Shown piece after piece: positions 1 to 7,520 of a stretch of DNA of 31,677 nt. Position 1 is the first letter of the stretch. The number at the start of each line of letters is the position of its first letter. The notes under the pieces were generated by a model. It made no database searches. It was not told the DNA's origin and saw only the letters and a program-made list of their open reading frames with translations. This DNA is from JADKCL01 sp031415375. GTDB taxonomy: Bacteria; Bacteroidota; Bacteroidia; J057; JADKCL01. The stretch is taken from contig JANORP010000194.1 in NCBI GenBank assembly GCA_031415375.1, forward strand, positions 1 to 31,677. The letters run 5' to 3'. Position numbers and translations under genes: made by a program.

Positions 1-1842
1 GGTTGGGATGCTGTCAAGAGCCATAGCCAAGCGCAATACAAAGAATATCTGGCCCTCTACATCAATTTCAAGCGCAAAGTGCTAGAAGCTGGTGCCAACG
101 GTTTGCAAAACTCAGACGCATTCAAGACCGAGTTTGAAGGCTATCGCAAGCAACTTGCGCAGCCCTATCTCGTCGATAAAAGCAGCCAAGACGAGCTGGT
201 ACACGAGGCCTATGACCGCAGCAAGCAGATTGTCGCGGCAACGCACATCTTGATCAATTGTAGCCCAGATGCTAGCCCAGATGACACGCTGCGCGCCTAC
301 AAGAAGATCCTCGCCTTGCGCGACTCAGTCGTCACTGGCGGCAAAGACTTTGGCGACATCGCCATGCGCCACAGCACAGACCCAAGCGCCAAAACCAACA
401 AAGGCGACTTGGGCTACTTCAGCGCATTTGACATGGTCTATCCCTTTGAAACTGGTGTTTATAATACCAAAGTCGGCGAGGTGTCCAAGCCTGTGCGCTC
501 CAGCTTTGGTTATCACCTGATCAAAGTCTATGACCGCTTGGAAAACCCCGGCAAAAAGACCGTCGCCCACCTCATCATCCGCGTAGGCGCTCAATACACA
601 GCCAAGACAGAAGACCAAGCCAAAACGATGATGGCCGAGATTTACCAAAAGCTCAAAGCAGGCGGCGATTGGAATGAAATGTGTGAAAAATATAGCGACG
701 ACCCCAATACCGCCAAAAAAGGTGGTTCCTTGGGCCAAGGTCGCTTGATTCCCGAAATGGAAACCTTCAAGCGCAAGCTGGGCGCCAATGAGTTCTCGGA
801 GCCATTTGTCACCAGCTTTGGCCATCACATCTTGAAGGTCACCGAGGTCGAGGCGATCAAGAGCTTTGAAGAGGCAGCCCCTGAGCTCAAGACGCGCATC
901 GCACGCGACGCACGCAGCACCCTGAGCCGCGAGCGCCTCATCTCCCGCGTGAAAAAAGACTATAACTTCCAGCAGCAAGCCGACGGCATCGCCAAGCTCG
1001 TGAAAGCCATCGATGACAATGGCGCTAGTGGCGTCTATACCAAAGGCTTTTGGAAGACAGCAGATTCGCTCTACAGCGCCTTTTACAACCTCCCTGTATA
1101 TACTATGGGCGAAGGCAATCAAAAGAAGACTGGCACCGTGCGCAACTATATCGACTGGTACATGTCCGTCCACAAAGGATTTGATGGCGCCACAGCCCAG
1201 CAAGTGACCGACAAGTTGCTCCCAACCTTCCTTGAACAGGAAGTCCTCAACTATGAGGAGCAACAACTGCCCAAAAAATACCGCGAATACCGCGAGTTGC
1301 TCAAGGAATACCGCGACGGCATCTTGCTCTTCACCCTCACTGAAGACAAAGTATGGCGCAAGGCAGTGGAAGATACCACTGGCCTCAAGCAGTACTATGA
1401 AGAAAATAAGGCGAAATTCATGGCGGGCGAGCGTGTGGTCGTCACAGAGTATATCTCTGAGAAGCGTCCCATGATCGAAGAGGCCCAAAAGCTGCTTGCA
1501 GCTGGCAAGTCTGAAAAGCAAATCGACGAGGAAGTGAACAAGAGCTCCGCGCTCAACATCCGCATTCGCACGCAAAACTATGAGAAGGGCAAAGCAGAGG
1601 CTGAGGCCGTAATGTTTGACCATCAGCCAGGATTCAAGAGCGATATCCTAGAATATGGCCGTGCATTCCGCATTTTGGTCTTGCAAGAAAACCTCTCCGC
1701 TGGCCAGAAATCATTTGACGATGCCAAGAGCGAGTGCATCACCCAGTACCAAAACCACCTCGAATCTGAGTGGCTCAAGGAACTGGAAGGCAAGTACCCC
1801 GTCGAGATCAAGGAAAAGGTGCTCGCCAAACTGTATAAGTGA
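1..1842 (+). CDS. Peptidyl-prolyl cis-trans isomerase with two parvulin (PpiC) domains, 5'-truncated
   Basis: The reading frame is open from the first base, so the true start lies outside the window and 613 residues are visible. Two consecutive parvulin-type rotamase domains can be read. The first is at about residues 79-180 (AATHILI near its start, KGDLGYF, SFGYHLIKV at its end). The second is at about 186-283 (VAHLIIRV, KKGGSLGQG, SFGHHILKV). A long charged, probably helical C-terminal part without a recognised domain follows. Parvulin PPIases isomerise X-Pro bonds; in the Gram-negative periplasm they help fold outer-membrane proteins. The missing N-terminus should carry the signal peptide. 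The stop overlaps the next gene's GTG start (GTGA), which implies translational coupling. Family assignment is firm; the specific client proteins are unknown. Confidence 0.9.
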   Translation, partial: GWDAVKSHSQAQYKEYLALYINFKRKVLEAGANGLQNSDAFKTEFEGYRKQLAQPYLVDKSSQDELVHEAYDRSKQIVAATHILINCSPDASPDDTLRAYKKILALRDSVVTGGKDFGDIAMRHSTDPSAKTNKGDLGYFSAFDMVYPFETGVYNTKVGEVSKPVRSSFGYHLIKVYDRLENPGKKTVAHLIIRVGAQYTAKTEDQAKTMMAEIYQKLKAGGDWNEMCEKYSDDPNTAKKGGSLGQGRLIPEMETFKRKLGANEFSEPFVTSFGHHILKVTEVEAIKSFEEAAPELKTRIARDARSTLSRERLISRVKKDYNFQQQADGIAKLVKAIDDNGASGVYTKGFWKTADSLYSAFYNLPVYTMGEGNQKKTGTVRNYIDWYMSVHKGFDGATAQQVTDKLLPTFLEQEVLNYEEQQLPKKYREYRELLKEYRDGILLFTLTEDKVWRKAVEDTTGLKQYYEENKAKFMAGERVVVTEYISEKRPMIEEAQKLLAAGKSEKQIDEEVNKSSALNIRIRTQNYEKGKAEAEAVMFDHQPGFKSDILEYGRAFRILVLQENLSAGQKSFDDAKSECITQYQNHLESEWLKELEGKYPVEIKEKVLAKLYK

Positions 1843-2705
1843 TCGTGCGTCCTGCCCAGCATCTGCTTAATGTGTGCCTGGGCCTAGCCCTGGTGTCCTC
1901 AATTGCAGGTTGTGGCGGAGGCACTATGACAGGGAGCAGCGGAGCTGTGGCGTCCTTCAAGGACAAATCGCTCACGCTCGACATGCTCAATCACTACCTG
2001 CCCCAAAGTGTTTCGCCCAAGGACAGCGCACGATTTTCAGATGCGTTTGTGAAGCAGTGGCTCAAAGAGCAAGCCGTCATGGACGAGGCGCTCAGTTATG
2101 ATGCACAGCTGGCTCAAGAAGTCGAGTACAAAGTACAAGACTATAAGGCCAAGCTCATCATGAACAGCTATCAAAACCGCATCATCGAGGAGTCGCTTGA
2201 CAAAAATGTCTCCAAAAAAGAAGTATTGGCTTTTTACGAAGCTAATAAGCAAAACTTCATCAGTACTGAAAGGCTGTACAACTATTTCTACATCGTCACC
2301 ACCAAGAGCGACAACGCACAAGTCGGTGATTGGATGCGCAGTAGCAAACCCTCAGACATCATCAAGATGCAAGAGTGGGCCGCCGACAATGCCCTCGAAT
2401 CCAAGGTCGATAGCGCCTATGCGACCGAAGCAAAGATCGAGATCGTCTCCAAGGGCTATTATGGCAATTTGCAAAAAACAGCCCCGGGAAAATTAATCCG
2501 CTGGAACGGCGTTATCAGAGGAGAAAAGCGCTACTACATGTTCAAGATGATCGACATTGTCGAGCCGGGTGCGCCCTTGGCGATCGAGCTCTGCCGCGAC
2601 AAAATCATCGACTTGATCCTAAACGAGCGCAAAGTGAGTCTCATTGAGAAAAACGAAGAAAGGATTCTGAAAAATGCCCGCTCCAACAATTCTATCCAAG
2701 AATAG
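1839..2705 (+). CDS. Parvulin-cluster lipoprotein (SurA-N-like)
   Basis: This is a 288-residue predicted lipoprotein that starts with GTG overlapping the previous stop. The N-terminus has a basic residue, a hydrophobic stretch and a lipobox ending at Cys25 (SIAGC). The rest has the helical, charged layout of SurA/PpiC N-terminal chaperone segments (YLPQSVSPKDSARFSDAFV, later LDKNVSKKEVLAFYEANKQ). I cannot find the conserved parvulin core motifs seen in its two neighbours, so it may be a non-catalytic partner. Its position between two parvulins suggests a role in outer-membrane protein handling. The following gene starts 32 nt inside this one. It could equally be annotated as a hypothetical lipoprotein. 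Confidence 0.75.
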   Translation: MIVRPAQHLLNVCLGLALVSSIAGCGGGTMTGSSGAVASFKDKSLTLDMLNHYLPQSVSPKDSARFSDAFVKQWLKEQAVMDEALSYDAQLAQEVEYKVQDYKAKLIMNSYQNRIIEESLDKNVSKKEVLAFYEANKQNFISTERLYNYFYIVTTKSDNAQVGDWMRSSKPSDIIKMQEWAADNALESKVDSAYATEAKIEIVSKGYYGNLQKTAPGKLIRWNGVIRGEKRYYMFKMIDIVEPGAPLAIELCRDKIIDLILNERKVSLIEKNEERILKNARSNNSIQE

Positions 2706-4053
2706 GTCACACAGGCCGCTACAAGCAGTGCTTGCTGTAGCTTTTTTGCTGCTCGGCTTTCTCGCACCTCTGCGTGCACAAGAGCTCGACAAAGTCGTCT
2801 CCATCGTGGGCGAAGACGTGATACTGCTCTCAGATGTCGAGAACCAATATGCTTATTTCATTGCCAATGGGCAAGTTGATGACGGCACGATGCGCTGCCA
2901 GATCATGGAAAAGCTTATCATCGAGAAGCTACTCCTCAACAAGGCCCGCCAAGACTCACTCGTCGTGAGCGATGACCAAATCGAGTCTGAACTTGGTCGC
3001 AAACTCAACTATTTCATCCAAGGCTATGGCAGCGTCCAAAAGCTGGAGGAAGAGTACAAGAAACCATTGATCGAAATCAAAGCCGATCTCTGGCCAGAGA
3101 TCAAAGACCAACTCCTCATCGAAAAGATGCGTGAGCAGGTCATCTCCAAAGTCGTGATCACACCACGCGAAGTCAAGAAATTCTTCGCCGCATTTCCTGC
3201 CGATAGCCTACCCTATCTGCCTGCTGAGGTGGAACTGTTTCACATCGTGAAACGCCCCATTGCCACCGACGCCAGCAAAAAAGAATCCAAGGCTCGCCTG
3301 GAATCCATCCGTGAGCAAATTGTGCGGGGTGAGGGGAGCTTTCAAGACCTCGCCAAGCGTTACAGCGAAGATTTTGGCAGTGGGCGACTCGGTGGTGACT
3401 TGGGCGAATTTGGCCGTGGCCGCATGGTGCCGGCATTTGAGGAAATTGCCTTCAAACTCAAGGAGGGAGAACTCTCGCCCGTCTTCCAATCCGAATTTGG
3501 TTTTCACGTGATGCAGGTGTACAAGCGGGTCGGCGACCTCGTTTCTGCCCGGCACATCTTGATCATTCCGCGCGTGACCTATGAAGACGAATTGCGGTCA
3601 GAAGAAGAACTGAAAAAGATTCGTGCGGAAATCATGGACAGCGACACCCTTACTTTTGAAAAGGGTGCCAAAGAATATTCAGATGACGATGCCTCCAAAT
3701 CATGTGGTGGCTGCATCAAAAACCCACAGACAGGTGAGTTGCGGGTGCCCCTAGACCTCCTCGACGCAGATTTTTACCTCAAGGTCGATGAGATGAATGA
3801 AGGTGACATCACCGAGCCGATGGAGTGGATTCAGCCTGATAACAAGAAGGTTTACCACGTGCTGTACCTCAAAAAACGTATCGCCCCACACATCGCCAGC
3901 CTAGAAGCAGATTATCAAAAAATACAAAGTGCAGCGATGCAGGCGAAACAAGCAACGGAATTGGAACGTTGGTTGCTCAGCGCACGTAAGAACATCTTTA
4001 TCGAAATCAAGGACGCCGACTGCAAGGAAGTTTTAATCAACTGGATTCAATGA
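2674..4053 (+). CDS. surA: SurA-type periplasmic chaperone / peptidyl-prolyl isomerase
   Basis: The product has 459 residues. A signal peptide covers about residues 1-35 (hydrophobic LAVAFLLLGFLAPLRA, then QELD). Next comes the SurA N-terminal chaperone region (VVSIVGEDVILLSDVENQ, typical of SurA), then two parvulin domains at about 184-286 (VELFHIVKRP, GGDLGEFGRGRMVPAFEE, FGFHVMQVYKR) and 291-397 (SARHILIIPR, CGGCIKNPQTGEL). SurA escorts and folds outer-membrane beta-barrel precursors. The ATG at 2674 lies 32 nt before the upstream stop and has an AAAGG-like element in front of it. The stop overlaps the moxR start (ATGA). The second parvulin domain carries a Cys-Gly-Gly-Cys that is unusual for the family. 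Symbol assigned by domain order and context. Confidence 0.9.
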   Translation: MPAPTILSKNRSHRPLQAVLAVAFLLLGFLAPLRAQELDKVVSIVGEDVILLSDVENQYAYFIANGQVDDGTMRCQIMEKLIIEKLLLNKARQDSLVVSDDQIESELGRKLNYFIQGYGSVQKLEEEYKKPLIEIKADLWPEIKDQLLIEKMREQVISKVVITPREVKKFFAAFPADSLPYLPAEVELFHIVKRPIATDASKKESKARLESIREQIVRGEGSFQDLAKRYSEDFGSGRLGGDLGEFGRGRMVPAFEEIAFKLKEGELSPVFQSEFGFHVMQVYKRVGDLVSARHILIIPRVTYEDELRSEEELKKIRAEIMDSDTLTFEKGAKEYSDDDASKSCGGCIKNPQTGELRVPLDLLDADFYLKVDEMNEGDITEPMEWIQPDNKKVYHVLYLKKRIAPHIASLEADYQKIQSAAMQAKQATELERWLLSARKNIFIEIKDADCKEVLINWIQ

Positions 4054-5042
4054 GCAAGTACAAAGACGATAAGCAGGCAGCCGACGCGCTCGCCGAGAAA
4101 TACAAAGCCCTCAAAGCTGAGATTGGCAAGGTGATCGTGGGTCAGGAAGATGTGATTGAGAAACTGATCATCGCCCTGTTTTGCAAAGGGCATAGCCTGC
4201 TGGTGGGTGTACCGGGCCTCGCCAAAACATTGCTCATCAGCACAGTATCTCAAATCTTGGATTTGAAATTCAGCCGCATCCAGTTCACTCCCGATTTGAT
4301 GCCCGGTGACATCTTGGGTTCCGAGATCCTGGAGATCGACGTAGACACCAACAAAAAATACTTCAAATTCATCAAGGGGCCGATCTTCGCCAACATCATC
4401 CTCGCCGACGAGATCAACCGTACCCCGCCCAAGACCCAAGCTGCCCTTCTCGAGGCCATGCAAGAAAAGCGCGTGACCATCGCAGGGCAAGGCTACAAAT
4501 TGGAAGAGCCCTTTTTTGTATTGGCCACTCAAAACCCGATCGAGCAAGAAGGCACCTATCCGCTGCCCGAGGCGCAACTCGACCGCTTCATGTTCAACAT
4601 TGAAGTCGGCTACCCTACGCTGCAAGAGGAAATCAACATCGTGAAGCAGACCACGAGCGACCGCAAGGTCGAGCTCAAGGTCATTCTCGATCGTGAAGAC
4701 ATCCAAGAGTTTCAAGACCTCGTGCGCAAGGTGCCTGTCACCGACACCGTGATCACCTACGCCGTAAACTTGGTCTCCAAGACCCGCGTCGGCACGCCCG
4801 CAGCGCCAGCCTTCATCAAAGACCTCATTACCTGGGGTGCCGGCCCACGTGCATCGCAATACCTGATCCTTGGTGCCAAAGCCCACGCCCTGCTGCGCGG
4901 CAAATACAGCCCCGACATCGAAGACGTCAAGGCCGTTGCCATCTCCGTGCTGCGCCACCGCATCGTGCCCAGCTTCACTGCCGAGGCCGAGGGTGTCACG
5001 AGCGCCGACATCATCAGGCGCCTGATCAATGAGGCTGGTTGA
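4050..5042 (+). CDS. MoxR-family AAA+ ATPase
   Basis: This is a 330-residue cytoplasmic MoxR-type AAA+ ATPase. The Walker A motif is GVPGLAKT at about residues 53-60 and Walker B is IILADE at about 116-121. Other family hallmarks are IVGQEDVIEKL before Walker A, PDLMPGDILG, RTPPKTQAALLEAMQE after Walker B, and ATQNPIEQEGTYPLPEAQLDRF. MoxR proteins act as chaperone-like ATPases, often with DUF58/VWA partner proteins encoded nearby, but none is visible here. The gene overlaps surA by 4 nt and ends the operon; a strong hairpin follows at 5081-5112. Length and motifs are complete. Confidence 0.96.
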   Translation: MSKYKDDKQAADALAEKYKALKAEIGKVIVGQEDVIEKLIIALFCKGHSLLVGVPGLAKTLLISTVSQILDLKFSRIQFTPDLMPGDILGSEILEIDVDTNKKYFKFIKGPIFANIILADEINRTPPKTQAALLEAMQEKRVTIAGQGYKLEEPFFVLATQNPIEQEGTYPLPEAQLDRFMFNIEVGYPTLQEEINIVKQTTSDRKVELKVILDREDIQEFQDLVRKVPVTDTVITYAVNLVSKTRVGTPAAPAFIKDLITWGAGPRASQYLILGAKAHALLRGKYSPDIEDVKAVAISVLRHRIVPSFTAEAEGVTSADIIRRLINEAG

Positions 5043-5080
5043 TTGAGAATTATTCAGCGACTTGCTCATTCAGCAAAAAA

Positions 5081-5112
5081 AAGGCCCACCAGATACAACT
5101 CTGGTGGGCCTT
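5081..5112. terminator. Bidirectional hairpin terminator between moxR and the CHAP lipoprotein gene
   Basis: There is a perfect 12-bp inverted repeat, AAGGCCCACCAG and CTGGTGGGCCTT, with an 8-nt loop. An A-run directly to the left becomes a U-tract for transcripts of the minus strand. It is therefore a textbook intrinsic terminator for the convergent gene ending at 5128 and can also end the moxR operon, whose 3' flank is less U-rich. Confidence 0.85.
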
Positions 5113-5127
5113 GCGCTTATTTTGATG

Positions 5128-5685
5128 TCATGGACAAACAGGAGGGTAAGACGCTGCGCGGTAAAAAGACACCTTACTCAGGTCAAAGGATGACCCGTTC
5201 CACTTAGTCGTGATCCCAGTCACGCCCACATTCGTGCAACCACATTCTGGAGCGGCGATAGCATCACCTGTTTGCATATTTGCACTCTTCACTTCGAGCT
5301 TGCGATTGGTGGAAAAATTCCAACCAGCGATGTTGCTCACCAAACCAATATGACCAATAGATGCATTGGTCCCAAGATATCCTGGACTATACACAATGAC
5401 ATCGCGGACACGAGGTGCATTCGTTGCCGTGATCGTCTGCTTGGTCCAGTTTGCATTTGCAACCAGATAATTGGCAAAGGCTTGGGGCTCGACAGACGCT
5501 GAGACTTCGAACCCGAGTTTACGCTTTACATAGCGTGTGCACTGGCATGATTCTACGACGGGGTGGGCGACACAACTTGGCGAGACCGCAAGTTGCGCAG
5601 TAGGACTCGCGGGTTCAAGGAGTTCTTCCTTGGCGCACGACACGAGACACAAAAGCAAGAGGAGAAAATAATACGAGTACTTCAT
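5128..5685 (-). CDS. Predicted CHAP-like (Cys/His amidohydrolase) lipoprotein
   Basis: The product has 185 residues and starts at the ATG at 5685. The frame stays open further upstream, but this ATG is followed directly by a lipoprotein signal (hydrophobic run FLLLLLCLVSC, lipid Cys17). The mature part resembles a small CHAP/NlpC-like papain-fold domain. QCTRYV puts a candidate nucleophile at Cys49, GHIGLVSNI puts a candidate His at residue 112, and the EVKSAN segment near 131-136 may supply the third polar residue. CHAP enzymes usually cleave peptidoglycan amide bonds. Several extra cysteines (47, 147, 149, 184) could form disulfides. It is transcribed towards the terminator at 5081-5112. 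The fold call rests on short motifs and is moderate. Confidence 0.6.
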   Translation of the reverse strand: MKYSYYFLLLLLCLVSCAKEELLEPASPTAQLAVSPSCVAHPVVESCQCTRYVKRKLGFEVSASVEPQAFANYLVANANWTKQTITATNAPRVRDVIVYSPGYLGTNASIGHIGLVSNIAGWNFSTNRKLEVKSANMQTGDAIAAPECGCTNVGVTGITTKWNGSSFDLSKVSFYRAASYPPVCP

Positions 5686-5921
5686 AAAACATTTTTGTTG
5701 AGGATATGTTTTTCTCAACAATACAAATATTGGCCATAAACAGTTGATAATTAGCGTTTTAGTTGCCAAACATGCAACAGATTCAATAAAAATGCGACTA
5801 GATGTTGGCAATTCATCTTGAAGATGACCAAATGAAGTCTTGTTATTTGAGGGTTGAACTTGTATGAAATAGATTGATTCGCAATCAAATAGGTTCAAAC
5901 AATTTGAAACCACATTCTCGT
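5686..5921. other. AT-rich divergent intergenic region
   Basis: These 236 bases lie between the minus-strand CHAP lipoprotein gene and the plus-strand unknown gene and must hold promoters for both. The region is visibly AT-richer than the flanking operons. A weak minus-strand -7-like site (TATTGTTG, 5716-5723) differs by one base from TAnnTTTG. No convincing plus-strand promoter was found. Reading frames open across it on both strands look like chance extensions of the two genes. Confidence 0.4.
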
Positions 5922-7193
5922 ATGGCCAACTTAAAGAATATTTCATTTGGCAAGAAAGAAGCACTTCTTCTTGGACAAATTGTAGGCGAAGCATTTTACG
6001 ATGGTTTGCTTCCTTCAGTATATGCGATTGGGGAATATACAAAGCAGCGGTTTGAATTTTACAAAATTCACATTACGATCAAGTCTGCGGTAAAACTAGA
6101 GAAATGGTCCCTCAACAAGACCTCGCGCGCCGACGAATACAACTTACCCCCAGACCTTTTGATTTCAATCTCCGGCCTTGCCATTGGCAAAGGGATTGAT
6201 TGCCACCTAATTGACAGTCTCTTCCAAGCCAGTCCTTTGGATACACTTGCTGGTCACGATGTCTCCAGCTATAGATTCTATTGGCTGGGATATGGGAAGC
6301 AGGAACCCCGACTACTCAATTTGGACACTTATGATCACCTTGAAAAAAAAGGGAACCTATGGACTTTGCAACATACCGCCAAAGGAACGCAGCGCGAAAA
6401 GCGCTACTCTGGTGAAAATCTCATGTCAACCGTAGGAAATCTCTTCCTACAATTGAAAGATGAAAGAGGAAAAGACATGGTTTCCCTTATCGGAAAAGAA
6501 GGGCTCGACGGTGAAAATTTTGATTTCATCTCAGGCATCGTATCTGGGTTCATGAACGATACTCATTTCCCATTCGCCAGCATTTGCCTCATTGTACGAT
6601 CCGAAAATTTCGTGGTGGTCGAAGGTGAATCCGACGAGACGTTCAAGGAGAGAATTGCCAAAGTAAATGCTTATATCGGAGGGTTCTTTCATTCCAAAAA
6701 CCTTGGGAAGGATCTTATCAAAGGCTCTGGGATTGCAAAAGTTGTGGAAGAATTGGAGCTGGTAAAGGGCCTCTATGGCTATTGGAGGATACTATTTCTG
6801 AACAAAAACCAAGACAAAATCGTCGAAGGAGGTCTCCTCTGGGATTTTACAAGCTTTTCCCTTTGGGGAGAACGCCATCGCTACAGTTCCAATTCCTTCC
6901 TTTTCAACAATGGAGATCTCACAATTGATATTATCTCCAAAGGTGGGAAATCGGCACGAATACGCACCAATCTTGGAAAAAGAGATGTCGCTACCATCCA
7001 AGTGATCGTCTTTTCGATGCTTACAGAGAGCATCGCTGGCGAAATCCAAACCGCTACTTTTATCGCTCAGAAATGTAACGCTGGAGAACAAAAAGGAATC
7101 CTCCATGACGATATAGAAACGATTCTCGCTCAATATGATCTTTCCTCCTACAGGCAGTACCTGTTCAGAAACGAGGTGCCGATCAGTCTCTGA
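5922..7193 (+). CDS. Protein of unknown function (423 aa)
   Basis: I do not recognise this protein. The frame is open upstream to a TTG at 5874, but the first ATG, at 5922, gives the more natural MANLKNISFGKKEA start. It has no signal peptide or membrane segment, so it is probably cytoplasmic. Lys, Phe and Ile are frequent. Notable stretches are GIVSGFMNDTHFPFAS, the Trp/Tyr-rich LYGYWRILFLNK and SFSLWGERHRYSSNSF, and a C-terminal YDLSSYRQYLF. Base composition is more AT-rich than the NadB, MoxR and ALDH genes, which fits acquisition from elsewhere. It stands alone, divergent from the CHAP gene and about 330 bp upstream of nadB. Confidence 0.7.
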   Translation: MANLKNISFGKKEALLLGQIVGEAFYDGLLPSVYAIGEYTKQRFEFYKIHITIKSAVKLEKWSLNKTSRADEYNLPPDLLISISGLAIGKGIDCHLIDSLFQASPLDTLAGHDVSSYRFYWLGYGKQEPRLLNLDTYDHLEKKGNLWTLQHTAKGTQREKRYSGENLMSTVGNLFLQLKDERGKDMVSLIGKEGLDGENFDFISGIVSGFMNDTHFPFASICLIVRSENFVVVEGESDETFKERIAKVNAYIGGFFHSKNLGKDLIKGSGIAKVVEELELVKGLYGYWRILFLNKNQDKIVEGGLLWDFTSFSLWGERHRYSSNSFLFNNGDLTIDIISKGGKSARIRTNLGKRDVATIQVIVFSMLTESIAGEIQTATFIAQKCNAGEQKGILHDDIETILAQYDLSSYRQYLFRNEVPISL

Positions 7194-7520
7194 GTTTTTT
7201 CCTCAAATACCTATGACCTGCATTCCTCAGGAATGAATTTTCAATCCCGATCCCGATTGGAATTGGGAGGACTTGTCATCTTGGCTCCTCCTTCGGCGGA
7301 CATGGCCCCTGACTGCCTTGCAAAACGCGCCCGCAGCGCTGCCACGAGCCCATTTTGCGCCTTCCTCCTTCGGTGGACGCATTGCTAGGAACCAAAAATC
7401 CGCCGAAAAGAGTTGGAACTTATTGAAAATTGATTTCTAAGTAGGAGATCCCGAGGCTACCCGAAACAAAATCGACATTTGTTTCTCATTCACTTACTTT
7501 TGCTTTCCAAAATTTGTCTC
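7194..7520. other. Intergenic region upstream of nadB
   Basis: No gene was found in these 327 bases. A short palindrome (CATTCCT-C-AGGAATG, 7221-7235) followed by AATTTT could act as a weak terminator for the preceding gene. A 16-nt element, TCCTCCTTCGGCGGAC at 7286-7301, recurs with one mismatch at 7363-7378. The nadB promoter candidate lies at the right end. Confidence 0.5.
7495..7502 (+). promoter_or_regulatory. -7 promoter element candidate for nadB
   Basis: TACTTTTG fits the Bacteroidota -7 consensus TAnnTTTG exactly. A TTG lies upstream at 7479-7481, but its spacing (13 nt) is too short for a standard -33 box, so only the -7 half is supported. The site supports starting NadB at 7521 rather than at the earlier in-frame codon at 7479, which would lie upstream of the promoter. 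Confidence 0.4.

Noticed and set aside
325..1623. Long minus-strand open frame (432 codons) across the first PPIase gene
   Set aside because: It is antisense to a clear two-parvulin protein, has no family motifs, and is a codon-bias shadow.
4047..5069. Minus-strand open frame of 340 codons opposite moxR
   Set aside because: The plus strand encodes an intact MoxR ATPase with Walker motifs; the antisense frame shows no recognisable protein.
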